From NCBI GenBank assembly GCA_020633195.1, contig JACKEC010000018.1, positions 124,001 to 188,000 of the forward strand: a stretch of DNA of 64,000 nt, read 5' to 3'. The notes under the pieces are model-generated. The model made no database searches. It was not told the DNA's origin and saw only the letters and a list, made by a program, of their open reading frames with translations. This DNA is from Sandaracinaceae bacterium (lineage in GTDB: Bacteria; Myxococcota_A; Polyangia; Polyangiales; Sandaracinaceae). The position numbers and the translations under genes are program-made. This document shows positions 1-8,435 of the stretch, one piece after another. Numbering within the stretch: position 1 is the first letter of the stretch; each line of letters opens with the position of its first letter.

Positions 1-476
1 TGCGTCGCGAGCTCCGAGGCGAGGCCGAAGTCGATGAGCCACACCGCCCCCGTCTCCGGGTGCACGATCAGGTTCGCCGGGTTCACGTCGCGGTGCAGGA
101 CGCCTCGGGCGTGCACCGCGGCGAGGGCCTCCGCGATCGCCACGGCGACCCGGAGCGCCGTCTCGCCGTCCTCGCGGGCGGCGGGGAGACAATCGCGGAG
201 AGCCACCGCGCCGACGTCCTCGAGGACGAGCTGAGGGACGTCGCGCAGCTCGAGCCCGACCGCGCGCACGGAGCCGTGCCCGTCGGTGCGGCGCAACAAG
301 TCGTGCTCTCTGCGCAGCCGCTCCACCGCGGTGGGGTCCGACCACCCGTGGCGGACCTGCTTGAGGACCACCGCGCGGGTCCCCTCGAGCGCGCGGACGA
401 CGCGGGTCCGCGCGCCATCGTGGAGGACGCCCGTCTCCACGAACGTCCGCGGGCCCGTCTCGGAGTCGCTCGGCAT
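1..476 (-). CDS. Ser/Thr protein kinase-like protein, C-terminus beyond window
   Basis: The frame starts at ATG 476 and runs off the left edge after about 158 codons, so only the N-lobe and catalytic loop are visible. The protein shows a VVLKQ segment (probable ATP-anchoring Lys near residue 39), the catalytic loop HRDVNPANL around residues 127-135 and the metal-binding IDFG shortly after. The usual Lys two residues after the catalytic Asp is Asn here (HRDVN instead of HRDVK), and no clear glycine-rich loop is seen, so activity may be reduced or the enzyme may belong to an atypical kinase branch. It lies 7 bp downstream of the DUF2378 gene on the same strand, which suggests one transcript. 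Kinase fold is secure; substrate unknown. Confidence 0.8.
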   Translation of the reverse strand, partial: MPSDSETGPRTFVETGVLHDGARTRVVRALEGTRAVVLKQVRHGWSDPTAVERLRREHDLLRRTDGHGSVRAVGLELRDVPQLVLEDVGAVALRDCLPAAREDGETALRVAVAIAEALAAVHARGVLHRDVNPANLIVHPETGAVWLIDFGLASELAT

Positions 477-483
477 CACGAGC

Positions 484-1083
484 TCACGCCGCGTCCCACT
501 CGCAGAGCAGATCCGCGTCTTTGTAGGAGACGTTTCGGATGGAGACCCGCGGGTTGGCCACCTCCGCGTACCGCAGGGTGCCCTCGTAGACGCCGACGTG
601 GTGGGAGTCGATGAAGAAGGCGATGTCGCGGAGCTCGAGCAGCGCGCGCCCGGGGCCGACCTCGACGACCTCGATCCGCCCCGGCTCCGCGAAGAGCGCG
701 AACGACTTCGCCATGCCGCGCAGCACCTCGTGGACGCCCTCGACCGAGCCCACCGTGACGCGGCCCAGGGTCGTGCTCGTCACGACCTGAGGCGCGCCGC
801 GCCCGATCCGCCGGAGGCCCTGGCGCAGCGTCTGATCCGGCCAGACCCGCCGCGCGATCTCGACGAGCAGCTCGCAGTGCTCGCGCAGCGGGTACGACTC
901 GAACGGCAGATAGCGCGCTCGCGCGGCGGGCAGCTCCACCCCCGCCGACCGGGCGCGCTCCGCGACGGCCTGCAGGAACATCCCCTTCATCGTCGAACGC
1001 GGCGGGAGCAGCTCGATCACCTGGTCGGGGTCGAGGGGGGCGTCCCACGCTGGCTCGTGGAATGGGCCCGTCGCAAGCACCAC
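484..1083 (-). CDS. DUF2378 family protein (Myxococcus paralogous family)
   Basis: A 199-residue soluble protein if the GTG at 1083 is used. The frame stays open further upstream but would run into the divergent gene at 1157, and the conserved part begins only after this GTG. Hallmarks of the family seen here are an early motif STMKGMFLQ, a central ELLVEIARRVWPD, and a C-terminal stretch rich in beta structure ending near LLCEWDAA. DUF2378 (TIGR02265) proteins are expanded in myxobacteria and have no established function. The downstream kinase fragment follows after 7 bp. Start choice is the weakest part; GTG 1080 is equally possible. Confidence 0.75.
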   Translation of the reverse strand: MVLATGPFHEPAWDAPLDPDQVIELLPPRSTMKGMFLQAVAERARSAGVELPAARARYLPFESYPLREHCELLVEIARRVWPDQTLRQGLRRIGRGAPQVVTSTTLGRVTVGSVEGVHEVLRGMAKSFALFAEPGRIEVVEVGPGRALLELRDIAFFIDSHHVGVYEGTLRYAEVANPRVSIRNVSYKDADLLCEWDAA

Positions 1084-1156
1084 GGGGCCGACGATACCAC
1101 GAGCCCGGAGCGGTGAAGATCTCGCGGGGCGCTCGCGTCCGAGAGCCGGCGACGGC

Positions 1157-2071
1157 ATGATCCCCTCCATGCGCACCTCCATGCTCTCGCTCGCCCTCGT
1201 CCTGCTCCCGGGCCTCGCCTCGGCCCAGAGCCCTGGCGGCGTAGCGAGCTCGGGCATGGGTCAGGGCGAGGCCCGCATCAGCGCTCGCTCCGACGTGCGC
1301 CTCTCGATGGAGAGCATGCCCGGCACCTCGGGCGCGCGCGTCAGCGCGCTCGGCGCCCGCGTCGGGGCCCGCATGACGCAGATCCGCACCTGCTACACCG
1401 ACATCCTCGCCGACACCCCGACGGTGACGGGCACGCTGCGCCTGCGCGTGCTCCTCGAGGAGGGCCGGACCGGCGGGCCGACCACGGAGGTCGACCGCGA
1501 CACCACCAACAACGCGGCGCTCGTTCGGTGCATCTCCGGCGTCCTCGGCGGCGTCGACGTGAACGGCCTCCAGCGCCCCACCCGCGCGGTCGTCCAGCTC
1601 GAGATGGCGAACACCGCGGCGGCTGGCGCCGAGCGCGCGGCCGTGCGCGCCCAGGAGGCGGCGCAGGTGCACGTCGAGGTCGACGGCGACGGCAACGTCA
1701 CCTCGTCGGGCGGGACGCCCGACGGCCACGTCCGCTTCCGCGTGGTGGGCCAGGGTCGCGAGTCGGCCGGCGCCGTCGTCGCCGCGCACCGCGCGCTGCT
1801 CACCGCCCTCCCCGGCCTCCTCGACTGTCGACGGCGCGCGGGCCGCCGCGGCGCGTCCTCGGCGGGCGAGGTCCGCGCCACGATGGTGATCCACGACGGC
1901 CGCGCGCCGACCTCCCGGGTGACCCGCTGCGACGTGGCCGGGACGCGCACCCACGCGTGCATGACGCGCGCGCTCGCGGCCATCGAGCAGCGCTCGAGCG
2001 GAGGCTCCGGCACCGTCGCGGTGACGATCACGTTCGCGGAGGCCGAGGTCGTGGAGGGCGCCCGGGACTGA
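1157..2071 (+). CDS. Secreted protein with two AgmX/PglI-like domains
   Basis: A 304-residue exported protein. Residues 1-23 form a Sec signal peptide ending ASAQ. The mature part contains two copies of a domain with the pattern Cys-(N)-G-x-(V/L)-x-(V/L)-x-(I/L)-x-(D/E)-G...Cys: the first carries IRTCYTDIL and a second Cys in LVRCISGVL, the second carries LLDCRRRAG and HACMTRAL. This cysteine-bracketed beta unit resembles the C-terminal domain of myxobacterial AgmX/PglI gliding-related proteins, which occurs widely in Myxococcota envelope proteins. Role here is unknown. The caspase-like gene starts 3 bp after the stop, so the two are probably co-transcribed. A possible start at Met5 (1169) exists. 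Confidence 0.7.
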   Translation: MIPSMRTSMLSLALVLLPGLASAQSPGGVASSGMGQGEARISARSDVRLSMESMPGTSGARVSALGARVGARMTQIRTCYTDILADTPTVTGTLRLRVLLEEGRTGGPTTEVDRDTTNNAALVRCISGVLGGVDVNGLQRPTRAVVQLEMANTAAAGAERAAVRAQEAAQVHVEVDGDGNVTSSGGTPDGHVRFRVVGQGRESAGAVVAAHRALLTALPGLLDCRRRAGRRGASSAGEVRATMVIHDGRAPTSRVTRCDVAGTRTHACMTRALAAIEQRSSGGSGTVAVTITFAEAEVVEGARD

Positions 2072-2074
2072 GCC

Positions 2075-3577
2075 GTGCCGGAGCGCCGCCTCGCGTGGCC
2101 GCTCGCGGCCCTCGTCGCCCTCATCGGGCTCGCGACGTGGGGGCTGAGCGCCAGCCGCGCCGCCCTCCCCGTCGATCCGGTCGCGCCGCCCGCGATCGCC
2201 GCGAGGTCGACGCCGCGCTCCGAAGGGGTGCGGTGGATCCTCGCCGGCGGCGGGCCCACGCCCGAGCTCAACCAGGTCCAGATCGAGCAAGATCTCTTGC
2301 TCGCGCGCGACACCCTGAGCCCCCTCGGCGACGGGCTGCTGCTGTACGCGGGCGGGGCCGACGGCAACGCGGTGCAGGTGCTGCGCGAGGGCGCGGCCGC
2401 GGACCCGCTCCGGGCGCGGCTCGCGGAGCTGTTCGATCCGCGCGGGGGCCGCGACTCGAGCTACCGGCCCTCCGACCTGTCGCCGGCCGGGGCGGCGAGC
2501 GCCGAGGCGATCCTCGAGGCCGTCCGCGGCGCGCTCGGCGACTCGGACGCGCCGCTCACCGTCTACCTCGCCGGGCACGGGGTCGGCGGGGAAGAGCCTC
2601 ACCTCAGCCAGTTCCTCACCTGGGGCGCCGACGACCTGACCGTGGACGATCTCGCCGCGACGCTCGACGAGGTCCCCGATCACCGCCCCGCGCGGTTCGT
2701 CGTGACGGCCTGCTACGCCGGGGGCTTCGCGGAGATCGCCTTCACCGCCGCCGACCCCGAGGAGGGCCCCGCCGCCTCGGACCGCTGCGGCTTCTTCGCG
2801 ACGACGTGGGACCGCGCCGCCGCGGGCTGCGACCCGAACCCCGACCGCGGCGCGCAGGAGGGCTACGGGATCCACTTCCTCCACGCCTTGCGCGGGGAAG
2901 ACCGCGAGGGTGACGACGCGCTCGACGAGATCGATCTCGACGGCGACGGGGTCGTGACCTTGCTCGAGGCCCACGCCCGCGCGCGGATCGCGTCGGGCTC
3001 CCTCGACGTCCCGGTCACCACCTCCGAGCGGTTCCTCCGCGCGGCCGCCGTCGATCCCGAGGCGGTGCCCGACGGCGAGCTGCCGCCCCCGCACCTCCCG
3101 GTCGAGCGCGCCGTGGTCGCGGCGCTCGCGGAGCGGCTCGGGCTCGACGACCCACGCGACGTCAGCGCGCGGCTCGACGCGCTGCACGAGCGCGCCGACC
3201 CGCTCGCCGAGCGCCTCGACGAGCTCGAGGCCGAGCTCGAGCGGGTGCGCGAGGTCCTCGCCGCCGAGCTCCTCCACCGGTGGCCAGTGCTCGACGATCC
3301 GTGGCACCCGGACTTCGGCGCGACCCTCGCCGCGCAGCGCGACGCCATCGAGGCGCACCTCGAGACGTCGGGCGCCGCCGCCCACGAGGCCGAGCTGCTC
3401 GCCGAGCACGCGCTCCTCGCGGCCGAGCACGACGACCTGCTCGCGGACGCCGCGCCGATGGAGCGCCTCGAGCGCGCCCTCGAGACGCTCGCGCTCGCCG
3501 CGCAGCTCCAGGCCGAGGGAGGCACGCTCTGGCTCCGCTACCTGCGCTTCGTCGCCTGCGAGTCGGGCCGGCTCTAG
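2075..3577 (+). CDS. Caspase-fold (clan CD) peptidase-like protein with EF-hand-like loop
   Basis: A 500-residue protein starting at GTG 2075. Residues 7-28 are a hydrophobic signal anchor. Residues about 50-275 look like a caspase/legumain-type alpha-beta domain: a hydrophobic strand followed by His168 in LAGHGVGG and a second strand followed by Cys213 in VVTACYAGG, the expected His/Cys dyad of clan CD. Residues 287-298 (DLDGDGVVTLLE) match a calcium-binding EF-hand loop, and residues about 355-460 are strongly charged helices, probably coiled coil. It likely acts in the periplasm or at the inner membrane. Its stop codon overlaps that of the convergent gene (shared ctag at 3574-3577). Substrate and maturation are unknown. 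Confidence 0.7.
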   Translation: MPERRLAWPLAALVALIGLATWGLSASRAALPVDPVAPPAIAARSTPRSEGVRWILAGGGPTPELNQVQIEQDLLLARDTLSPLGDGLLLYAGGADGNAVQVLREGAAADPLRARLAELFDPRGGRDSSYRPSDLSPAGAASAEAILEAVRGALGDSDAPLTVYLAGHGVGGEEPHLSQFLTWGADDLTVDDLAATLDEVPDHRPARFVVTACYAGGFAEIAFTAADPEEGPAASDRCGFFATTWDRAAAGCDPNPDRGAQEGYGIHFLHALRGEDREGDDALDEIDLDGDGVVTLLEAHARARIASGSLDVPVTTSERFLRAAAVDPEAVPDGELPPPHLPVERAVVAALAERLGLDDPRDVSARLDALHERADPLAERLDELEAELERVREVLAAELLHRWPVLDDPWHPDFGATLAAQRDAIEAHLETSGAAAHEAELLAEHALLAAEHDDLLADAAPMERLERALETLALAAQLQAEGGTLWLRYLRFVACESGRL

Positions 3578-4854
3578 AACGCGGCGCCCACGAGGAGGCG
3601 GAGCTCGAGCGCCTCGTCCTGTCCCCCCGAGCCGTCTCCGAAGGGCCCGCCCGCGCCGTCGAAGGACAGGCTGTGGAAGACGTAGCCGAAGCGCGCGGCC
3701 CACGCGAAGCCAGGGGCCACGATGCCGGAGAAGCCGATCGAGAGGTCCACGCCGCCGAAGAAGAGGCCGGGCCCGAACGCCCCGGCGATCGCGCCGCCGT
3801 CGACGCCGATCCGACCGCCGATGCCGCCGTCGAGGACGAACAGCGTCTCGTACAGCGCGACGCGCAGCCCGAGGCCGGGGCGGACGTAGCTGAACAGCGT
3901 GGAGGGGAACGACGTCGTGGGCCCCTCGAGGTCGAGGCCGTCCATGCCGAAGCCGACCATCCCCGCGATCTCCACGATGTTCTCGATCGTGTACGCGTAG
4001 CCCACGTCGGCGCGGAAGCGGAACGAGGTCATCCCGCGCTCCTCGCCGGTCGAGGCGTCGATGTAGCGGATCCCCGCGCTGAACGAGCCGCGCACCCCGA
4101 GGAGCAGCCCCCGAGCGAGCTCGTCGTCCGCGTCCGTCAGCGGCCGGAACCAGGTGACGAGCTCGATCTCCGGGTACATGTCCGCCTCGAAGAAGAAGCG
4201 GGTGTTGGTGGCCTCCTCGTCGACGGAGGTCGAGAGCGTGCGGAGGCGCAGCCCCACGAGCGCGATCACGAGCGGCTGCCGCCAGCCCTCGCGGGTGCTC
4301 GCCTGGTCCTCGTCGTCGTCCCCCTCGTCGTCGTAGACGATGGGCGCGGCCACCGCGGGCGCCTCGGGCTCGGGCTCGGCCACCTGCTCGCGCGCCGCGA
4401 GCGCCGCGTTGGCGTTGTCGACGGCCTCCACCGCGAGCCGGCCGATCTCGGCGCGGCTCGCCGCGCCTCCCGGCGCGGGCGCCTCCACGCGGGCGAGCTC
4501 CACCCCGTCGGGATCCACGACCACGATCTCGGTGCGACCTCGCCGGCCGGAGCCGCGCACCGCGCCCATCACCACGAGGGTCACGCGCAGCTCGCGGACC
4601 ACCTCGGCGAGGCCTTGCGGCGAGCTCACGTCGACGCCCATGGTCTCGGCGGTCGCGATCGCTTGATCCTCGGTGACGAGCTCGACGTGGGACGCGAGCT
4701 CCGCGAGCGCGGCGTCCCGGGCGGCGTCACCGCGGCGCCCGCCCTCGAAGGTCAGCAGGATCGCGCGCGTCGCGTCGCTCTGCGCGAGCGTCGGGGCCGC
4801 CGGGCTCCAGGCGAGGACCGTGAGCAACAGGAGGGACGTCGTGCGCACCCGCAT
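3574..4854 (-). CDS. Exported beta-barrel-like protein, function unknown
   Basis: A 426-residue protein from ATG 4854; upstream in-frame starts would overlap the divergent lipoprotein gene. Residues 1-23 are a signal peptide ending TLAQ. Residues about 25-135 form an alpha/beta domain (AILLTFEGG, VTLVVMGAVRG, TEIVVVDPDG) that resembles periplasmic CsgG/TolB N-domain-like units that sense or gather at the outer membrane. After a Pro/Glu/Ala linker and an acidic DDEGDDDEDQ stretch, the C-terminal half alternates polar and aromatic residues with glycine turns and ends in AF, as expected for an outer-membrane beta-barrel. I cannot name the family with certainty. Confidence 0.6.
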   Translation of the reverse strand: MRVRTTSLLLLTVLAWSPAAPTLAQSDATRAILLTFEGGRRGDAARDAALAELASHVELVTEDQAIATAETMGVDVSSPQGLAEVVRELRVTLVVMGAVRGSGRRGRTEIVVVDPDGVELARVEAPAPGGAASRAEIGRLAVEAVDNANAALAAREQVAEPEPEAPAVAAPIVYDDEGDDDEDQASTREGWRQPLVIALVGLRLRTLSTSVDEEATNTRFFFEADMYPEIELVTWFRPLTDADDELARGLLLGVRGSFSAGIRYIDASTGEERGMTSFRFRADVGYAYTIENIVEIAGMVGFGMDGLDLEGPTTSFPSTLFSYVRPGLGLRVALYETLFVLDGGIGGRIGVDGGAIAGAFGPGLFFGGVDLSIGFSGIVAPGFAWAARFGYVFHSLSFDGAGGPFGDGSGGQDEALELRLLVGAAF

Positions 4855-4939
4855 CACCGCCGTAGGGTACGCGATCACGGCGTCCTGAGGTCCCTCACGA
4901 GCCGAGGTGCGGTCGGACGCGCAAGGGCTACGAAGCGGC

Positions 4940-5470
4940 ATGAACCGAACTTCGATCAGCTTGTGGGTCGCGCTCGCGCTCGGCGCGTGCGGCGGCTCCG
5001 ACGAGACCGCGGCGAACGACGAGGCGACGACCCCGCCCGCCGAGACGTCGGGCGACGAGGCCGCCAACGACGCTCCCGAGCCCGCGCGCGTGCTCGCCGA
5101 CGGCTCTCGCCTCTTCGGCGCCGAGCTCTCCGAGCGCGACGACACCCCCCTGAGCACCATCCTCGGCGACCCCTCGACCTTCGACGGTCAGGTGGTCAAG
5201 ACCAGCGGCGAGATCAGCGCCGTGTGCCAGGCCATGGGCTGCTGGATGGAGCTGCGCGCGGACGCCGAGAGCCCCGGGATCCGGGTGCCGATGGCCAACC
5301 ACGCCTTCTTCCTCCCGCGGGATCTCGCCGGCGCTCGCGCGACCATCGAGGGCACCGTCACGGTGGCCGCGCTCGACGACGCGACCCGGGAGCACCTCGA
5401 GTCCGAGGGCGCTCAGGCGGCGGGCTCCGAGCTGAGCATCGAGGCGACCGGCGTCATCGTGCACCCCTGA
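4940..5470 (+). CDS. DUF4920 lipoprotein
   Basis: A 176-residue lipoprotein starting at ATG 4940, 11 codons inside the longest frame; this start puts a standard signal peptide directly before the lipobox LGAC (Cys17). After an acidic, Thr/Ala-rich linker, residues about 60-150 match the DUF4920 pattern: a STILGDPSTFDG segment, the motif CQAMGCWMEL with two cysteines, and FFLPRDLAG. DUF4920 proteins are small bacterial lipoproteins often close to OB-fold-like domains; the CxxxGC pair may bind a metal or form a disulfide (inference). It faces the gene at 4854 across an 85-bp divergent promoter region. Confidence 0.8.
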   Translation: MNRTSISLWVALALGACGGSDETAANDEATTPPAETSGDEAANDAPEPARVLADGSRLFGAELSERDDTPLSTILGDPSTFDGQVVKTSGEISAVCQAMGCWMELRADAESPGIRVPMANHAFFLPRDLAGARATIEGTVTVAALDDATREHLESEGAQAAGSELSIEATGVIVHP

Positions 5471-5500
5471 GGATCACCGTGATACCGTGATCGTGAAGTC

Positions 5501-6577
5501 ATGAGTCTGCAGCAGTTCGTGCGCTGTACCTTCTGCGGCATGCCGCACGAGGCGGCGCTCGAACGGTGCCCCATCACCGGTGACGAGCTCCCCGCGGCGC
5601 GGCGACTGGCCGAGCGACGCGCGCGGATGACCCAACTCGAGGGGAAGCTCGTGGACGGTAAGTACCGTCTCCACGAGCTCATCGGCGAGGGCGGGATGGG
5701 CCTCGTCTATCGCGCGGTGAACGAGCTGCTCGAGAACGAGGTCGCCATCAAGGTGCTGCACGACTCGCTGCAGGAAGACTCCGCGGCGCGGCGGCGGTTC
5801 GAGCGCGAGGGCTTCGTCGGCGGAGCGCTCAGTCACCCCAACCTCGTGCGGACCTACGACGGCGGCCTCCTCCCGGACGGGCGCCCCTTCCTCGTGATGG
5901 AGCTGCTCAAGGGCGAGGCGCTGACCGAACGGCTCGAGCGCGAGGGCCCGATGACGGTCCCCGACACCGTGTTCGTGGCCGAGCACGTCCTGCGCGGCCT
6001 CGCCGCGACCCACGATCAGGCGATCGTCCATCGCGACGTGAAGCCCGACAACATCTTCCTGCGCAACCAGCTCGCGGGGATCGACTCGGTGAAGCTGATC
6101 GACTTCAGCGTCTCCAAGTTCGTCGAGGAGGCGACCCGCGTCTCCGTCGACGGCGAGGTCCTCGGCACCGCCGCCTATCTGTCGCCCGAGCAGGCGATGG
6201 GGCAGCGCAACCTCGACCACCGCGTGGACATCTGGGCAGTCGGGGTCGTGCTCTACGAGATGCTCACCGGCGAGCCGCCCTTCCTCGAAGACAACCTCAT
6301 CGACACGGTCACCGCGATCCTCCACCGCGATCCGCCCGCGCCGTCGCGCTATCGCCCCGACGTCCACCCCGGCCTCGACGCCATCATCCTGCGCGCGCTC
6401 GACAAGAACCGCCTCGAGCGGTGGCCGACCGCGCTGTCCATGATCGAGGCGCTCCGGGACGCCGGCGGGTCCGACACGTGGCGGCCGATGGAAGACCCGG
6501 ACTTCACCACCGCCGAGCGGGAGATGCCCCCCGTCCTCGACGAGCCCGAGTCCCTCGACGACACCCTCCCCCGGTGA
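5501..6577 (+). CDS. Ser/Thr protein kinase with N-terminal Cys knuckle and DFS motif
   Basis: A 358-residue cytoplasmic kinase without a membrane segment. Residues 9-25 hold CTFC..ERCP, which looks like half or a degenerate zinc ribbon. The kinase domain follows: glycine loop GEGGMG 62-67, Lys84 in VAIKVL, catalytic loop HRDVKPDN 177-184, and an APE-like SPEQ. The metal-binding DFG is DFS (201-203), which is rare and could slow activity. A 6-bp inverted repeat with arms at 5472-5477 and 5487-5492 lies directly upstream of the ATG. The protein ends about 70 residues after the kinase domain with an acidic tail. Kinase assignment is secure, partners are unknown. Confidence 0.88.
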   Translation: MSLQQFVRCTFCGMPHEAALERCPITGDELPAARRLAERRARMTQLEGKLVDGKYRLHELIGEGGMGLVYRAVNELLENEVAIKVLHDSLQEDSAARRRFEREGFVGGALSHPNLVRTYDGGLLPDGRPFLVMELLKGEALTERLEREGPMTVPDTVFVAEHVLRGLAATHDQAIVHRDVKPDNIFLRNQLAGIDSVKLIDFSVSKFVEEATRVSVDGEVLGTAAYLSPEQAMGQRNLDHRVDIWAVGVVLYEMLTGEPPFLEDNLIDTVTAILHRDPPAPSRYRPDVHPGLDAIILRALDKNRLERWPTALSMIEALRDAGGSDTWRPMEDPDFTTAEREMPPVLDEPESLDDTLPR

Positions 6578-6674
6578 CTGCGGTTCGCGCAGCCCGAGGT
6601 GCAGAGGTCGCAGGCGCGACTCGCCCCGGGCCCGCGCGCGACGGTTGGCTCGAAACCTGCGAAACGGTCGCGCC

Positions 6675-7454
6675 GTGAAGCCTCGCCTCGGCCGCGCCCC
6701 GCTCTTCCTCGCGTCGCTGACGTGCGTGCTCGGCGCGTGCATGGCCGGCCGCGCCCCGGGGCTGTGGGCGTCGAGCGTGACCTACGCGCTCCACTTCGAT
6801 CGAGCCGGGGTGAGCGACCTCCCGGACGGCGGCTTCTCGACCACGACCGCCGAGGGCCTCGAGGTCCGCCTCCACCGCGGCTATCTCTTGCAATCGAGCT
6901 TGACGCTCGTCGACTGCCTCGGGGTGGGCGGCGACGCCTGGGACGACTACATGGCGTCGCTGCTGACGGTGCCGCTCGCCCGCGCGGGTCACACGGGCAG
7001 CGCCGACCCGTCCGAGCTCATCCGGCCCCGGTTCCTCGACCTCGCGACCGCGGACGGCGACCTCGAGTTCGGGACCGTGACGATGCCCGAGGCGCGCTAC
7101 TGCCGGGTCCATCACCTGGTGGCGGGCAGCTACGACGAGGCCGCGATCGAGGGACCCCTCCCCGAGGGCGTCGACCCCATCCTCACGACCCTGGTGCTCG
7201 AGGGCGAGTGGCGATCGGCAGGGGGCGACTGGGCGGCCTTCGACGCGCGCTCGACCTTGAGCAGCGGCGCGCTCCACGACCTCCCCGACGTGCTCGAGGG
7301 AGGCCTCGACGGATCCCACGCGACCGTCACCGTGTCGCGCGACCTCGCGCGGATGTTCGATGGCGTCGACTTCGACGCCGAGCCGGAGCGGACGGTCCTC
7401 CGCAACCTGGTCGTCGACGCGCCGGTCGCGGTGCGCGTCGATCCCGAGGAGTGA
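6675..7454 (+). CDS. Lipoprotein of unknown function next to YHYH protein
   Basis: A 259-residue lipoprotein if GTG 6675 is used; this gives a compact n-region (KPRLGR) and a lipobox VLGAC. A TTG 10 codons upstream would also be in frame. The mature part is a beta-rich secreted domain without a family I recognise; it contains two widely spaced cysteines (LVDCLG and RYCRVHHL) and an aspartate-rich C-terminus. It is followed after 3 bp by the YHYH-domain lipoprotein and then another cysteine-rich lipoprotein, so the three are likely an operon and may act together on the cell surface. Function not assigned. Confidence 0.7.
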   Translation: MKPRLGRAPLFLASLTCVLGACMAGRAPGLWASSVTYALHFDRAGVSDLPDGGFSTTTAEGLEVRLHRGYLLQSSLTLVDCLGVGGDAWDDYMASLLTVPLARAGHTGSADPSELIRPRFLDLATADGDLEFGTVTMPEARYCRVHHLVAGSYDEAAIEGPLPEGVDPILTTLVLEGEWRSAGGDWAAFDARSTLSSGALHDLPDVLEGGLDGSHATVTVSRDLARMFDGVDFDAEPERTVLRNLVVDAPVAVRVDPEE

Positions 7455-7457
7455 ACG

Positions 7458-8408
7458 ATGAAAGCGACCTTGACGATCTCCATGATGCTCCTGGCCTGGA
7501 CCGGCTGCGACGGCTCGACGGTCTCGACCACGGACGCGGGCACCTCGCCCGGGACCGACGGCGGGGCGCCCCCGCCGGTCGACGCCGGCCCCTCGACGGG
7601 GCCCGACGGAGCGGTCGGTCGCGACGCGGGCCCGCCGGACGGCTGCTGGCAGGCCGCCTCGATCCCCGACCTCTCGGCCTGGGGGAACGCCGGCGCCGCG
7701 TACCCGGACCCCGAGGTGTCCGCGGCGTGCGAGGGTGACCAGGTCGTCATGCACAGCAACGGGATCCCCACGTTCGAGTACGTGGCGATCACGCCCAACG
7801 GGCTCGCCGCTCACGACTACACGTGGCGGTTCCCCCGGAACCCCGCGCCGGCCGCGGCCCCCTCGGACGTCCCGCTCCTCGGCGCCGCCGCGGTGACGGT
7901 CACCGGGCTCCCGATCTTCGGCCCGACGGAGAACCCGATGGACGGGTACCGCGATCCGTTCCTCGACGACATGCTCCGCAACCTCCTCGACGAGTGCAAC
8001 GGCCACACCGCACCCGGCGGCACCTACCACTTCCACGCGCGGCCCGAGTGCATCGTGACGAGCCTGGGCGGCGAGCGACGCGGCCTCGTGATCGGCTGGA
8101 GCTTCGACGGCTACCCGATCCTCGCCCCGATCGTGTGCGAGGACGCGAGCTGCGCGACCACCCGACGCGTCTCGAGCTCGTGGCGGCTGACCCTCTCGGA
8201 GTACACCACGACCACGCGCGGCCCCGCCTGGGACATCCACGAGTACGTGGACGGGCTCGGGGATCTCGACGAGTGCAACGGGCTCGCGATCGTCGACCCG
8301 GACGCCGCGTACGACTACGCGTACTTCGCCACCGACACGTTCCCGTACTTCATGGGCTGCTACCACGGCACGCCCACCGCGAACTCGATCGGCGGCGGGG
8401 GGCCATGA
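7458..8408 (+). CDS. YHYH-domain lipoprotein
   Basis: A 316-residue lipoprotein. Signal peptide and lipobox AWTGC (Cys17) are followed by a linker of about 45 residues made of Asp, Ala, Gly, Pro and Thr. The folded part contains LDECNGH...GGTYHFHARPEC and later DECNGLAIVDP, the signature of YHYH domains, here with YHFH. YHYH proteins are secreted, often metal-associated proteins of uncertain biochemical role. A Shine-Dalgarno-like GAGGAG lies within the end of the preceding gene, about 6 bases before the ATG, supporting coupling. The repeated CNG motif is a candidate metal or substrate pocket (inference). Confidence 0.85.
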   Translation: MKATLTISMMLLAWTGCDGSTVSTTDAGTSPGTDGGAPPPVDAGPSTGPDGAVGRDAGPPDGCWQAASIPDLSAWGNAGAAYPDPEVSAACEGDQVVMHSNGIPTFEYVAITPNGLAAHDYTWRFPRNPAPAAAPSDVPLLGAAAVTVTGLPIFGPTENPMDGYRDPFLDDMLRNLLDECNGHTAPGGTYHFHARPECIVTSLGGERRGLVIGWSFDGYPILAPIVCEDASCATTRRVSSSWRLTLSEYTTTTRGPAWDIHEYVDGLGDLDECNGLAIVDPDAAYDYAYFATDTFPYFMGCYHGTPTANSIGGGGP

Positions 8409-8435
8409 GCTCGCCGATGCCGTAGGCTATGCCTC

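Noticed and set aside
476..3703. A 1075-codon open frame antisense to the AgmX-like and caspase-like genes
   Set aside because: Its translation is Arg/Gly/Ala-rich with no family motifs, while the opposite strand has signal peptides and catalytic motifs. Long shadow frames are normal at this GC content.
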